From positions 496,001-560,000 of the forward strand of contig NZ_JAAQRC020000001.1 in the NCBI RefSeq assembly GCF_019216885.1: a stretch of DNA of 64,000 nt, given 5' to 3'. The translations under genes were made by a program, and so were the position numbers. The notes under the pieces were generated by a model. It was given only the letters and a program-made list of their open reading frames with translations. It was not told where the DNA came from and did no database searches. This document shows, in pieces, positions 52,187 through 60,167 of the stretch (position 1 is its first letter; every line of letters starts with the position of its first letter). This DNA is from Methylobacterium sp. SyP6R. Its GTDB lineage: Bacteria; Pseudomonadota; Alphaproteobacteria; Rhizobiales; Beijerinckiaceae.

Positions 52187-52487
52187 GGCTGATCGTTGCG
52201 GCCCGCCCCCGCCGGACCCTGCGGAACCGCAGCCGGATAGACGGAGCGATACCCTGCAGGCAACCGCCAAGACGGCGCAGGGTTTCCCGAAGGTGCGCCG
52301 AAGGATGCGCGAATGGCGCGCACGGGCGACCGCCTGCGGCGCGATGACCGCACCCGTGCGGGTTGCGGACCCTGCGCCGAATCAGTAACTTGTTGATTAT
52401 GTTGTAGTTTTCAAAAGTTCTAATCTGAGAGCCGTCTGCGGGAGCGATTCCCTCGGCGCTCCGCGGATCGGGTGCTCCAGTCACAAC
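52187..52487. other. 300-base divergent region between hybrid kinase and bfd
   Basis: Contains a relatively A/T-rich tract at 52390-52425. Inside it, 52408-52424 resembles an iron-control element (TTT....AAAAG TTCTAAT), in the place expected upstream of bfd. No gene. Element match is partial. Confidence 0.4.
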
Positions 52488-52733
52488 ATGATCGTCTGTT
52501 CCTGCAACGTGCTCTCCGACGGCCAGGTGCGCGCGTGCCTCAATCCCGGCCCGGGCTGTCCGCGGACGCCCGCCCAGGTCTATGCCTGCCTCGGCTGCAG
52601 CCCGAAATGCGGCCGCTGCGCCCGCACGATCCGGGGCATCCTCGATCGGGCCCTGTCCGAGGCGCATGCCGCCTGCACCACCACCTGCGGGGCGGCCTGC
52701 ACGCTGAAGGAATTGAAGGAAGAGGCCGCCTGA
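52488..52733 (+). CDS. bfd: Bacterioferritin-associated ferredoxin
   Basis: 81-residue [2Fe-2S] protein that reduces ferric iron stored in bacterioferritin. Cys4 and Cys6 (MIVCSCNVLSDG), with Cys34, Cys37, Cys41 and Cys44 (ACLGCSPKCGRCART), fit the Bfd cluster pattern. Three further cysteines in the C-terminal region (HAACTTTCGAACTLKEL) are more than Bfd normally has. It is convergent with the bacterioferritin gene downstream. Confidence 0.92.
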   Translation: MIVCSCNVLSDGQVRACLNPGPGCPRTPAQVYACLGCSPKCGRCARTIRGILDRALSEAHAACTTTCGAACTLKELKEEAA

Positions 52734-52740
52734 GGCGGCC
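52724..52740 (+). other. Hairpin across the bfd stop codon
   Basis: GGCCGCC (52724-52730) pairs with GGCGGCC (52734-52740), with the TGA stop as loop. No T-run follows (CCCTCTC), so it may only affect mRNA stability. Confidence 0.45.
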
Positions 52741-52800
52741 CCCTCTCGTCACGACCTGAAAGCCACGCGACTGGCCACGCAACCTGAGATCTCGCAGAGT

Positions 52801-52856
52801 CTCGGGCTCACATGGCCTCGGGCTCACATGGCCTCGGGCTCACATGGCCTCGGGCT
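52801..52856. repeat. Tandem 16-base repeat overlapping the bfr stop
   Basis: The unit CTCGGGCTCACATGGC is repeated three and a half times (52801-52816, 52817-52832, 52833-52848 and part of a fourth). The third copy holds the bfr stop codon (TCA at 52840-52842 on the plus strand). A 16-base unit would shift the frame if it changed by one copy. Confidence 0.9.
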
Positions 52857-53337
52857 GGATCGTCTCCAGGCCGCCGATGTGACGCTGGCAGTAGAGTTGC
52901 AGGCCGATCTGGCTGATCAGCTCGAGCTGAGTCTCCAGGAAGTCGATATGGCCTTCCTCGTCGGCGGCCAGTGCCTCGAAGAGCTGCTTCGACACCCGGT
53001 CGTTGATCGAGTCGCAGTACTTCGCGGCCTCGAGATAGAGGCTGCGCGCCTCGTTCTCGGCGGCGAGATCGCACTCGATGATTTCCAGGACGTTCTGCCC
53101 GATCCGCAGCGGATCGAGCTCCTGCAGGTTCGGGAAGCCATCGAGGAACAGGATCCGATCGACGAAGCGATCGGCGTGGTTCATCTCCTCGATCGACTCC
53201 TTGCGCCAGAACTTGGCGAGATCGACATAACCCCAGTCGTTCAGCATCCGGAAGTGGAGCCAGTACTGGCTCACCGCGGTCAGCTCGCTGCGCAGGCCGC
53301 GGTTGAGGTACTCGACGACCTTGGCGTCACCCTTCAT
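52840..53337 (-). CDS. bfr: Bacterioferritin
   Basis: 165-residue haem-containing ferritin storing iron. All expected residues are present at canonical positions: ferroxidase Glu18, Glu51, His54, Glu94, Glu127 and His130, plus haem ligand Met52 ([13 protein letters not shown]). Length matches the family exactly. The final residues come from the tandem repeat region, whose copy number could alter the C-terminus. The upstream start lies opposite the bfd gene end; both act on iron storage. Confidence 0.96.
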   Translation of the reverse strand: MKGDAKVVEYLNRGLRSELTAVSQYWLHFRMLNDWGYVDLAKFWRKESIEEMNHADRFVDRILFLDGFPNLQELDPLRIGQNVLEIIECDLAAENEARSLYLEAAKYCDSINDRVSKQLFEALAADEEGHIDFLETQLELISQIGLQLYCQRHIGGLETIQPEAM

Positions 53338-53462
53338 CGCTCGATCTCCCGTGTCGATCGTCCATGGGGCCGGGCGGGTGCCGGCCCAACCGGGGCCCTA
53401 GCTAGCAGCGAACGTGCCGCAGGGCCACAGCGTCCAGGCGCTGACAGCCCGGGATCCGGCGC

Positions 53463-54596
53463 TCACACGTCGAGGCAGGCGAAGGCGTCGAGGTCGAGGG
53501 CGTGGCCGGCCCGGTCGCGCTTGGCGGTCAGGTAGCGGATGTTCTCCGGCGTGATCCGCCCGAGCGCCCGCTGGGTCTCGACCACGGTGAGCCCCGCGGC
53601 CTCCAGGCTCGCGGCCTTCTCGGGGTTGTTGCTGAGGAGCCGGACGGAGGTGACGCCGAGCGCCTTCAGCATCGCGGCCGCGAAGTCGAACCGGCGCTGG
53701 TCGAGGCCGAAGCCGAGGGCCTCGTCCGCCTCGTAGGTGTCGAGCCCGCGCGCCTGGAGGTCGTAGGCGCGGATCTTGTTGGCGAGCCCGTTCCCGCGGC
53801 CCTCCTGGTCGAGGTAGAGCACGATGCCGCCGCCGTTCTGCGCCATCCAGCCGGCGGTGCCGCGCAGCTGGTCGCCGCAATCGCATTTGAGCGAGCCGAA
53901 CAGGTCGCCGGTGAGGCAGGCCGAGTGCAGCCGCACCGCCACCGGCCGCGACAGGTCCGGCCGGCCGATCACCACCGCCACCTGATCGCGCAGCCCCTCG
54001 CCGCCGCGGAAGACCACGAACTCGCTGTCGGGCGCGCTCGCCAGCGGCACCGGCGCCCGGCTGACCGGCCTCAGGGACGCCGCCTGCCGGCCCGGATAGG
54101 CCGCGACCGACGCCGCCCCGACCGCGAGGGTCCCGGGGGGCGCCGCCTCGCCGGGCACCACCAGGACGGCCGGCAGTACCTGCGCCAGCGCCATCAGGGC
54201 GAGGGCCGCCTCGTCGCCGGCCGAGGCCGGCGCCACGGGCGCGTCGATCCGCCCGTCGAGGCGCAGGGCCAGGGTCTCGATCCGGACGGGGTCGATCGCC
54301 GGCAGGGCGACCGCGCCGGCCTCGCTCCGATCCGCGAGGCCGAGGCGGCGCAGGCGCGCCGCCGGCAGGACGAGACGCGCGCCCGTGCCCGCGAGCGCCG
54401 CCAGGGCGCCGGCCGCGTCGCCGTCGAGGGCCTCGACCGACAGCGCGAGAACCGGATCCGCGCCGCGCAGGGCGACGGGCCGGCCGGCGCGGATCTCCGC
54501 CAGCGCCCGCTCGACGTCGACCTGCTCCTGCCTCTGTTCGCGGCCCGCGGCCGGGTCTAGATTGCTGCTGCTACTCTGCATCGTGACCGACATCAT
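53463..54596 (-). CDS. ribA: GTP cyclohydrolase II with divergent N-terminal domain
   Basis: 377-residue enzyme of riboflavin synthesis. The C-terminal 200 residues form GTP cyclohydrolase II: VRLHSACLTGDLFGSLKCD with the zinc cysteines (CLTG, CDCGDQL), LYLDQEGRGNGLANKIRAYD, and VRLLSNNPEKAASLEAAG. The N-terminal 160 residues (DVERALAEIRAGRPVALRG onward) keep only a trace of the DHBP synthase fold and lack its acidic catalytic motifs, so this is probably not a working RibBA. The start is ATG 54596 (ATG 54593 and 54581 follow). No other rib gene nearby. Confidence 0.9.
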   Translation of the reverse strand: MMSVTMQSSSSNLDPAAGREQRQEQVDVERALAEIRAGRPVALRGADPVLALSVEALDGDAAGALAALAGTGARLVLPAARLRRLGLADRSEAGAVALPAIDPVRIETLALRLDGRIDAPVAPASAGDEAALALMALAQVLPAVLVVPGEAAPPGTLAVGAASVAAYPGRQAASLRPVSRAPVPLASAPDSEFVVFRGGEGLRDQVAVVIGRPDLSRPVAVRLHSACLTGDLFGSLKCDCGDQLRGTAGWMAQNGGGIVLYLDQEGRGNGLANKIRAYDLQARGLDTYEADEALGFGLDQRRFDFAAAMLKALGVTSVRLLSNNPEKAASLEAAGLTVVETQRALGRITPENIRYLTAKRDRAGHALDLDAFACLDV

Positions 54597-54813
54597 CGAC
54601 CCTGAGAGAGATGGCCCCGGCACGGTCGTGACGGGCCGGGAACCATGAGGACGAACCGGTGAAGGGACAAAGCCACGGTTCGACGCCGGACGGCATGCGG
54701 GGCGTTTCGCCACGCTTGGCTCAAGTGGGGCGTTCCGCCCCGCTTTGCCGGGATCCCTCCATCAACCTTTCGCGATTGTCCAGACCGTCCATACATCCGG
54801 GGAGTGAGGCCGC

Positions 54814-55353
54814 ATGACGCCGCCCAGCTATGCTCCGTCCCAGAAGGTGCTGCACTGGGCCGTCGCCGTCCTGATCGTCGCCCTGGTGCCGATCGCTCTA
54901 GCCATGGCCAACCTGCCCGACGGACCGGTGAAGAACGCGCTCTACGAGTGGCACAAGTCGTTCGGGCTCACCGTGCTGGCACTGGCCCTGGCGCGGCTCC
55001 TGGTGCGCGCCGCCCGCGGCGCTCCCCCGCTGGCGGCCGGCCTGCCCGCCTGGCAGCGCCGGGCGGCCCACGCCTCGCACCTGGCGCTCTACGCCCTGAT
55101 CGTGGCGGTGCCGCTGCTCGGCTGGGCCGGCACCTCGGCCTGCTGCGCCCCGGTGATGCTGTACTTCACCCTGCCCCTCACCCTGCCGATCTCCGGCGGC
55201 ATGCCGGTGGGCGAGGCGATCCTCCGGGTGCACCAGGTCGCGGCCTTCACGCTGGTCGCGCTGGTGCTGCTGCATGCCGCCGCCGCCCTGCATCACCATC
55301 TGGTGCGGCGGGACGGGACCTTGCGGCGGATGCTGCCGGGACGGACGGAGTGA
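54814..55353 (+). CDS. Cytochrome b561-type membrane protein
   Basis: 179-residue di-haem cytochrome b of the bacterial b561 family (CybB type). Four membrane helices are visible, with candidate haem ligands His14 (KVLHWAVAVL), His47 (YEWHKSFG), and later His in HASHLALYALIV and RVHQVAAFTLV. It probably moves electrons from quinol to a periplasmic partner; the partner is unknown. GGGGAGTGAG precedes the ATG. Divergent from ribA. Confidence 0.9.
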   Translation: MTPPSYAPSQKVLHWAVAVLIVALVPIALAMANLPDGPVKNALYEWHKSFGLTVLALALARLLVRAARGAPPLAAGLPAWQRRAAHASHLALYALIVAVPLLGWAGTSACCAPVMLYFTLPLTLPISGGMPVGEAILRVHQVAAFTLVALVLLHAAAALHHHLVRRDGTLRRMLPGRTE

Positions 55354-55498
55354 TCCGACATCCGGAAACGATCGCCCGGATGTCGGATGACGAGCCCGCG
55401 CGGCGGATCCGACGGCTCCACGCGCTCGAGCGAAGCCGATATCCGCATCGCGACAGCGATTGCGCGGCAATCGCCGGGCGATCGTGCAAGCCGGCCTG

Positions 55499-56038
55499 CT
55501 ATGCCGGCATCGCGAAGTGTATCGGCCGTCCGGAGGGAATGGCCGCAAGCAGGATGGGCGGAACGGTCCGCACCAGCGCCTCGTTGAAGCCCAGCTCTAC
55601 GAAATTTTCGTAGGTCTTGATGGCATATTTGCGGATGTTGATCGACGGCTCGCCGAAGACCAGATAGATTTCGCCGGTCTCGCTATCGCTCACCAGGCAC
55701 GTGCCGGGGCCGAGATCCGGACCTTCGGCGACGCTGTCGAGGTCCGGAACGTGATCGAAGGTCACTCCCGGCCTGAACAGCGCGTCATAGACGGGGGAGC
55801 TGGTTACATGGTGGCGCAATCCATTGAATACCAGCCATGTCCGCGTGCTCTCTTCGTTGATGAGACGCCGACCATTGAGATCCGGGCGAATGGACTTCAC
55901 AATACCAGCTCCGACTTGAAACGGAATGGCAGACGCCATAACAATCGCGCTGCGTGATTGCAAGCAGGAACCGCCGTGCTGATCGGATGTCATCCCAGTA
56001 TCGAGCATGGAGGGGTGCAAGCGAGATATGGTATTCAT
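55499..56038 (-). CDS. Hypothetical protein with two degenerate 'YLV-G-x-RH' repeats
   Basis: 179-residue protein. Two related segments stand out: TWLVFNGLRHHVTSSPVYDAL, then VPDLDSVAEGPDLGPGTCLV; and IYLVFGEPSINIRKYAIKTYE, then FNEALVRTVPPILLAAIPSG. The strand-Gly-x-x-His/Arg-Ile-x-Ser spacing is that of a small repeat found in some bacterial surface proteins, here in weak form. No signal peptide is obvious. Its GC content is lower than its neighbours. Function unknown. Confidence 0.6.
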   Translation of the reverse strand: MNTISRLHPSMLDTGMTSDQHGGSCLQSRSAIVMASAIPFQVGAGIVKSIRPDLNGRRLINEESTRTWLVFNGLRHHVTSSPVYDALFRPGVTFDHVPDLDSVAEGPDLGPGTCLVSDSETGEIYLVFGEPSINIRKYAIKTYENFVELGFNEALVRTVPPILLAAIPSGRPIHFAMPA

Positions 56039-56686
56039 ATCCGATTTATCTGCGATGTCACGCTATGAATGGATGGCATGTCGATGAACGTCGCCGTTCA
56101 CGGAGATCCCGTCAGTCAAGATTTCCGATCGCCTCGTCTTGGGAGGTGCGGCCATTGTTCTGGCGGCGGCGGTCGTGATCCGGCCTGCCGCAGCCCCGAC
56201 GATCCGTCGCAGGGTGGCGGCCGGAGCGCCTTTTCGTGCACCACGAGATCTTGATCCTGCGGTTGCCATGGCGGCGGTGGCGCCGCGCAGGGCTCGGCGA
56301 GACGTCCCGCGACCGACGCCTGCGCCGGAGCCGCTTCGACCGGACTTTCGCAACGCCGTGTCATCCGGGCCTCCGACCCGACGTGCATGGCGGCATTCGG
56401 CTGGACTTCGTTGATCCAATGGAGCGTCTGATGTATGTGCTATGTACCAGTATCTTGGGTCTGCCGTGCCGGACAGCCCAGCCGATCGATGCGTGCCGCA
56501 CTCGGGCTGCGACGAGTAGGATGACATGCCGGATTGGTCGAAAATGCGAGTTTTCCATGCAGTCGCAAACTTCATTTGCAAATGCAGTCTGAATTATAAT
56601 CAGTCAAGAGGTATGAAATATTCTAAATTATGATTTATAGTCACGCAGATTGAAAATCGCATATATTATATATAGGATGGTATGGC
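56039..56686. other. 650-base gap before the sulfotransferase-like gene
   Basis: No gene can be supported; short frames on both strands look like shadow frames. Composition is mixed, becoming A/T-rich from 56590 to 56680 (ATATATTATATATAGG), which probably holds the promoter of the next gene. Confidence 0.45.
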
Positions 56687-58003
56687 ATGAAGCTGGAGAT
56701 CGTCATCGATGATTCCGTCGCCGTGAGCGGCGACGGATGGATCGCTAAGATCTGCAATATCGGCGTGAAGAAAATCGATAACGAGGGCGATCTAAGCTTC
56801 TGCCTGTCGACGGGAGATCCTGACCTTTATGATTATTTCCCGTTCAATGTCCGCATTTTTTTGAACGGGCAAATCGCGGAGGGCGTCGAGTTCGGCAGGC
56901 CTTGGGAGAATCTCAAGCTGAGCTACCCGATCCACGATCCGTCCGGCTCGTTCGCGATCAGGATCGAGAGCGATTACGCCGCGACCCCGTCCGCGCGTGG
57001 CATGAACGACGATCAGCGCGAGCTCGCCCTCGTCGTCTCGGATTTTGCCTACGACCCGATGGTCCATCTGCGCCCCAGGAAGGCGATGCCCCGGGGGCCG
57101 TCGTCGAACGCTCCGATCTTCGTCATCGGCCCGCACCGGCCCGACACCCGCCGTCTCGCCTGGGCGGTCGGGCAGCATCCGAACGTCTACCCGATGGACG
57201 AGACCAGCTGGCTGCCGGGCTTCTACGTCGGAGCGCTGCGGGCGTTCGAGGCAGCGAGCCGGGCTCCCGGCTCGTCGGTGAAGACGTACAGCCTCGATCT
57301 CGACGATGTCCTGCGCCGACAGGGGCAGATGATCAGCGACATGCACCACGAGATCAGCCGACGCCGGTCGCTGGAGATCCTGTTTGCCCGCGCGGAGAAC
57401 ATGTCGCCGCACTTCGACAGACGGTTCTAGATGATCCGGTCGCCGCACTCGACGAAGGGCCGCTGGGTCGACGGCACGGCGGACAATACCGGCCTGGCGA
57501 TCGGTCTGGCGCGCATGTTCCCCGACGCACGGTTCATCGGCACGCTCGGGCGCCCCACGGCGGCGGTAACGTCCCGGCTGGTCTCCGGGGAGGCGGGCGT
57601 GGATCCCGCGGCCTTCAAGGATGCCGCCGAGGCGTGGGAGAGAGCGACCCAATGTCTGGTCGAGGCGATGCGGCATCTCGGGCCGGGGAGGGCGCTTCCG
57701 GTCAGGCAGGGCGACGTGACCGAGAATCCGGCCAGGGTGATGCGCACGGTACTGGATTTCTGCGGCGAGCCCTTTTTCAGGGGCTGCGAGGCGAGCCTCG
57801 CGAGAGACGGCACTCCGTCCCCCGCATCCCCCCGGTTCGACGATGCCCAGAGCAGCCATCTGTTCGATCTGGAGAACATCTACGAACAGGTCATGTCGGG
57901 GGCGGCGATGGCGGACATCCGGTGGAGGACGCCGCCGGTCGCCTTCGACGACCGCTGCGCCGTGGAGGCCGGCCGATGGGCCGGTGCGATGCCGGGCGGT
58001 TGA
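56687..58003 (+). pseudogene. Sulfotransferase-like gene interrupted by an in-frame TAG
   Basis: One reading frame continues from 56687 to 58003 except for a TAG at 57428-57430; the next codon is ATG (57431). The first half (247 residues) has an unassigned N-terminal beta region and then a P-loop-like IFVIGPHRPDTRRLAWA with VGQHPNVYPMDETSW. The second (190 residues) continues the family pattern WVDGTADNTGLAIGLARMFPDARFIGTLGRPTAAVTSR and VMRTVLDFCGEPFF. Halves of the sulfotransferase fold are split at a point where an intact protein would simply continue. A nonsense mutation is likelier than two real genes; read-through or two polypeptides is possible. Confidence 0.75.
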
Positions 58004-58074
58004 CGGCCGCCGCCGCCCGGACGGGGCGCGGGGCCGGAGCATCGCCGTCGCCGCACCCCGCCCAGTGCGGATCG

Positions 58075-59301
58075 TCACGAACGCGGGAGTCGGGCCCGCA
58101 CCAGGTCGTCGAGGGAGTCGCTCCCGCCGATCTTGTATCCGACGATGCCCGCCGCCCGGGCCGCGGCCACGTCGTGATCCTGGTCGCCGACCAGGAAGCT
58201 CGTCGCCGCGTCGACGGGCCATCGGCTCAGGAGATCGAGGATCATGCCGGGTGCGGGCTTGCGCCAGTCCGAGACGCGGGCATAGGCCGGCACCGTGCCG
58301 TCCGGATGGTAGGGGCAGTACCGGAAGGCGTCGATATGCGCGCCCATCGTCCGCAGCTCCGCCTGCATGTGGGCGTGTAGCAGGCCGACGGCCGCCTCGT
58401 CGTAGAAGCCGCGCGCGACGCCGGCCTGGTTCGTCACCACGAACACGAAGGCGCCGGCATCGTTCAGGGTCTTGACGGCCTCCCGGGCGCCAGGCAGCCA
58501 GCGGAACCGCTCGATCTCGCCGACATAGCCGCAATCCTCGTTGAGGACGCCGTCGCGGTCGAGGAAGACGGCCGGCCGGCGCTGGGCCGCCGGGATCGCT
58601 CTCTGGGCCCGCTCGAAATCGCTCGGGATCCCGATATCGATGAAGAAGCCGTCATAGCGCCGGCCTGCGACCCGGCCGCTCTCGGCGAGCTTGGCCAGGC
58701 CGTCGGCCTCGAGCGAGGAGGACGGCGACAGGCTGTCGACGAGCGAGCGGCGGACGACGTAGATGCCGCCATTGACGAGGCCCGGCGCCGGGGAGCCGGT
58801 CTTCTCCGCGAAACGCCGCACGCGCGGGCCGTCCACCGTCACGGTGCCGTAGCGTGCCGCATCCTCCACTTCCCGCAGGGCCAGGACCGCGAGGTCGTCC
58901 GGCCCGAGCCGGGTCGCCAGGTCGAGGAGGTTGACGTCGAACCAGCTGTCGCCGTTGAACAGGAAGAAGACCGGGTCGAGCTGGTCGCGGGCGTGCCAGA
59001 GGGCGCCGCCGGTCCCGGCCCGGTCGGGCTCGACCGCGATCTCGAAGGTCAGGCCGAGCCGTGGACACGCCTCCGCCGCGAAGGCGCGGATGTCGTCGGC
59101 GCGGTGAGCGGCGAGGAACAGGACCCGGTCGATCCCGAACCGGCCGATCTCGAACAGCAGCCGCTCGAGGAACGGCGTCTCCGCCACGGGGAGCAGGGGC
59201 TTCAGCGTCGCCGCCGTCAGGGCGCCGAGGCGGCTGCCGATCCCCCCGCAGAGGATGACGGCCTGCCGGACGTCCGTCGGCTGGGAATGGGTCGCAATCA
59301 T
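58075..59301 (-). CDS. Fused heptose-phosphate nucleotidyltransferase and HAD phosphatase
   Basis: 408-residue fusion. Residues about 1-230 form a sugar-nucleotidyltransferase ([44 protein letters not shown]) like HddC. About 240-400 form an HAD-IIIA phosphatase like Gmh[56 protein letters not shown]. In GmhB the zinc loop is CxH...CxC; here CPYHPDG keeps the first pair but the second is Ser-Asp-Trp, so zinc is probably absent. Product: GDP-heptose-type nucleotide plus phosphate removal (inference). Next to gmhA. Confidence 0.85.
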   Translation of the reverse strand: MIATHSQPTDVRQAVILCGGIGSRLGALTAATLKPLLPVAETPFLERLLFEIGRFGIDRVLFLAAHRADDIRAFAAEACPRLGLTFEIAVEPDRAGTGGALWHARDQLDPVFFLFNGDSWFDVNLLDLATRLGPDDLAVLALREVEDAARYGTVTVDGPRVRRFAEKTGSPAPGLVNGGIYVVRRSLVDSLSPSSSLEADGLAKLAESGRVAGRRYDGFFIDIGIPSDFERAQRAIPAAQRRPAVFLDRDGVLNEDCGYVGEIERFRWLPGAREAVKTLNDAGAFVFVVTNQAGVARGFYDEAAVGLLHAHMQAELRTMGAHIDAFRYCPYHPDGTVPAYARVSDWRKPAPGMILDLLSRWPVDAATSFLVGDQDHDVAAARAAGIVGYKIGGSDSLDDLVRARLPRS

Positions 59302-59400
59302 CTTGGTTTCCAGTCACGGACGATCGGGCACCTTGGAGAGCGCCGCGATCGCGTTGCAATCACGAAGCTCTCTAGGTCTTTGATTTTGCCGCAATTTCTG

Positions 59401-59425
59401 CGACGAACCGGCACCCACTTCGTCG
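59401..59425. repeat. Hairpin repeat of the GAACCGG-A-CCACTTCG family
   Basis: CGACGAA and TTCGTCG arms enclose CCGGCACCCAC, sharing GAACCGGCA-x-CCACTTCG with 47736-47781. It lies upstream of the fused heptose enzyme and downstream of gmhA, both on the minus strand. Confidence 0.65.
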
Positions 59426-59498
59426 GAAAATGCGCGAGAGGAGGCTCCCTCCCCGGCGGCCGATGCGGGCGCGCTCTCTCGCTGGAGGGCGCCGCGTA

Positions 59499-60095
59499 TC
59501 AGGCGGCAGGGCCGCCGAAGATCTCCTCCTCGACGGCGCCGCAGATCGCGTGGGCCGCCGTGATGTGGAGCTGCTGGATCATCGGCGTCCTGGTGTGGGG
59601 CGCGGCCAGCACCAGGTCGCAGAGATCCGCCATCTCGCCGCCATTCGCACCCATGAGCCCGACCGTGGTGACGCCGAGCTCGCGCGCGGCGCGCAGCGCG
59701 CGCAGGATGTTGGGCGAGCGGCCCGAGGTCGAGATGCCGCAGAACAGGTCGCCCTTGCGGCCGAGCGCCAGGACCTGCCGCTCGAAGACACGATCGAACC
59801 CGTAATCGTTGCCCACCGCCGTCAGCACCGAGGTGTCGACGGTGAGGGCGATCGCGGCCAGCGGCGCGCGATCGAAGTTGAGGCGGGAGACGAACTCGCC
59901 GGCGATGTGCTGGGCGTCGCCCGCGCTGCCGCCGTTGCCGGCGAACAGGAGCTTGCCGCCCCCGCGCAGGGTGCGGACGCAGGCCGCCGTCATCTGGCGG
60001 CAGGACTCGATGAAGGCCTGTTCCTTGAGGGTGTCGGCCAAGGCGGCGCTGGACGCCTCGAAGTGGGACAGGACGTGGCAGGGCTTATCGGACAT
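59499..60095 (-). CDS. gmhA: Sedoheptulose 7-phosphate isomerase
   Basis: 198-residue SIS-domain isomerase converting sedoheptulose 7-phosphate to D-glycero-heptose 7-phosphate, the first step of heptose synthesis. Motifs GKLLFAGNGGSAGDAQHIAG (phosphate loop) and LFCGISTSGRSPNILRAL fit GmhA/DiaA proteins; the neighbour points to GmhA. It precedes the fused nucleotidyltransferase/phosphatase on the same strand. The kinase step (HddA or HldE) is not in the window. Confidence 0.88.
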   Translation of the reverse strand: MSDKPCHVLSHFEASSAALADTLKEQAFIESCRQMTAACVRTLRGGGKLLFAGNGGSAGDAQHIAGEFVSRLNFDRAPLAAIALTVDTSVLTAVGNDYGFDRVFERQVLALGRKGDLFCGISTSGRSPNILRALRAARELGVTTVGLMGANGGEMADLCDLVLAAPHTRTPMIQQLHITAAHAICGAVEEEIFGGPAA

Positions 60096-60167
60096 CGGCT
60101 GGTCTTTCGGGCTGGTCTTTCGGGCCGGTCGTTCTGTCGGGATGGGAATCGGCGGCGCGCGGACGGG

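Noticed and set aside
55387..55587. Small plus-strand frame after cytochrome b561
   Set aside because: Overlaps the minus-strand hypothetical gene end, with low-complexity composition and no start signal.
56063..56581. 172-codon minus-strand frame in the gap before the sulfotransferase-like gene
   Set aside because: No ribosome site or domain; composition resembles shadow frames seen elsewhere.
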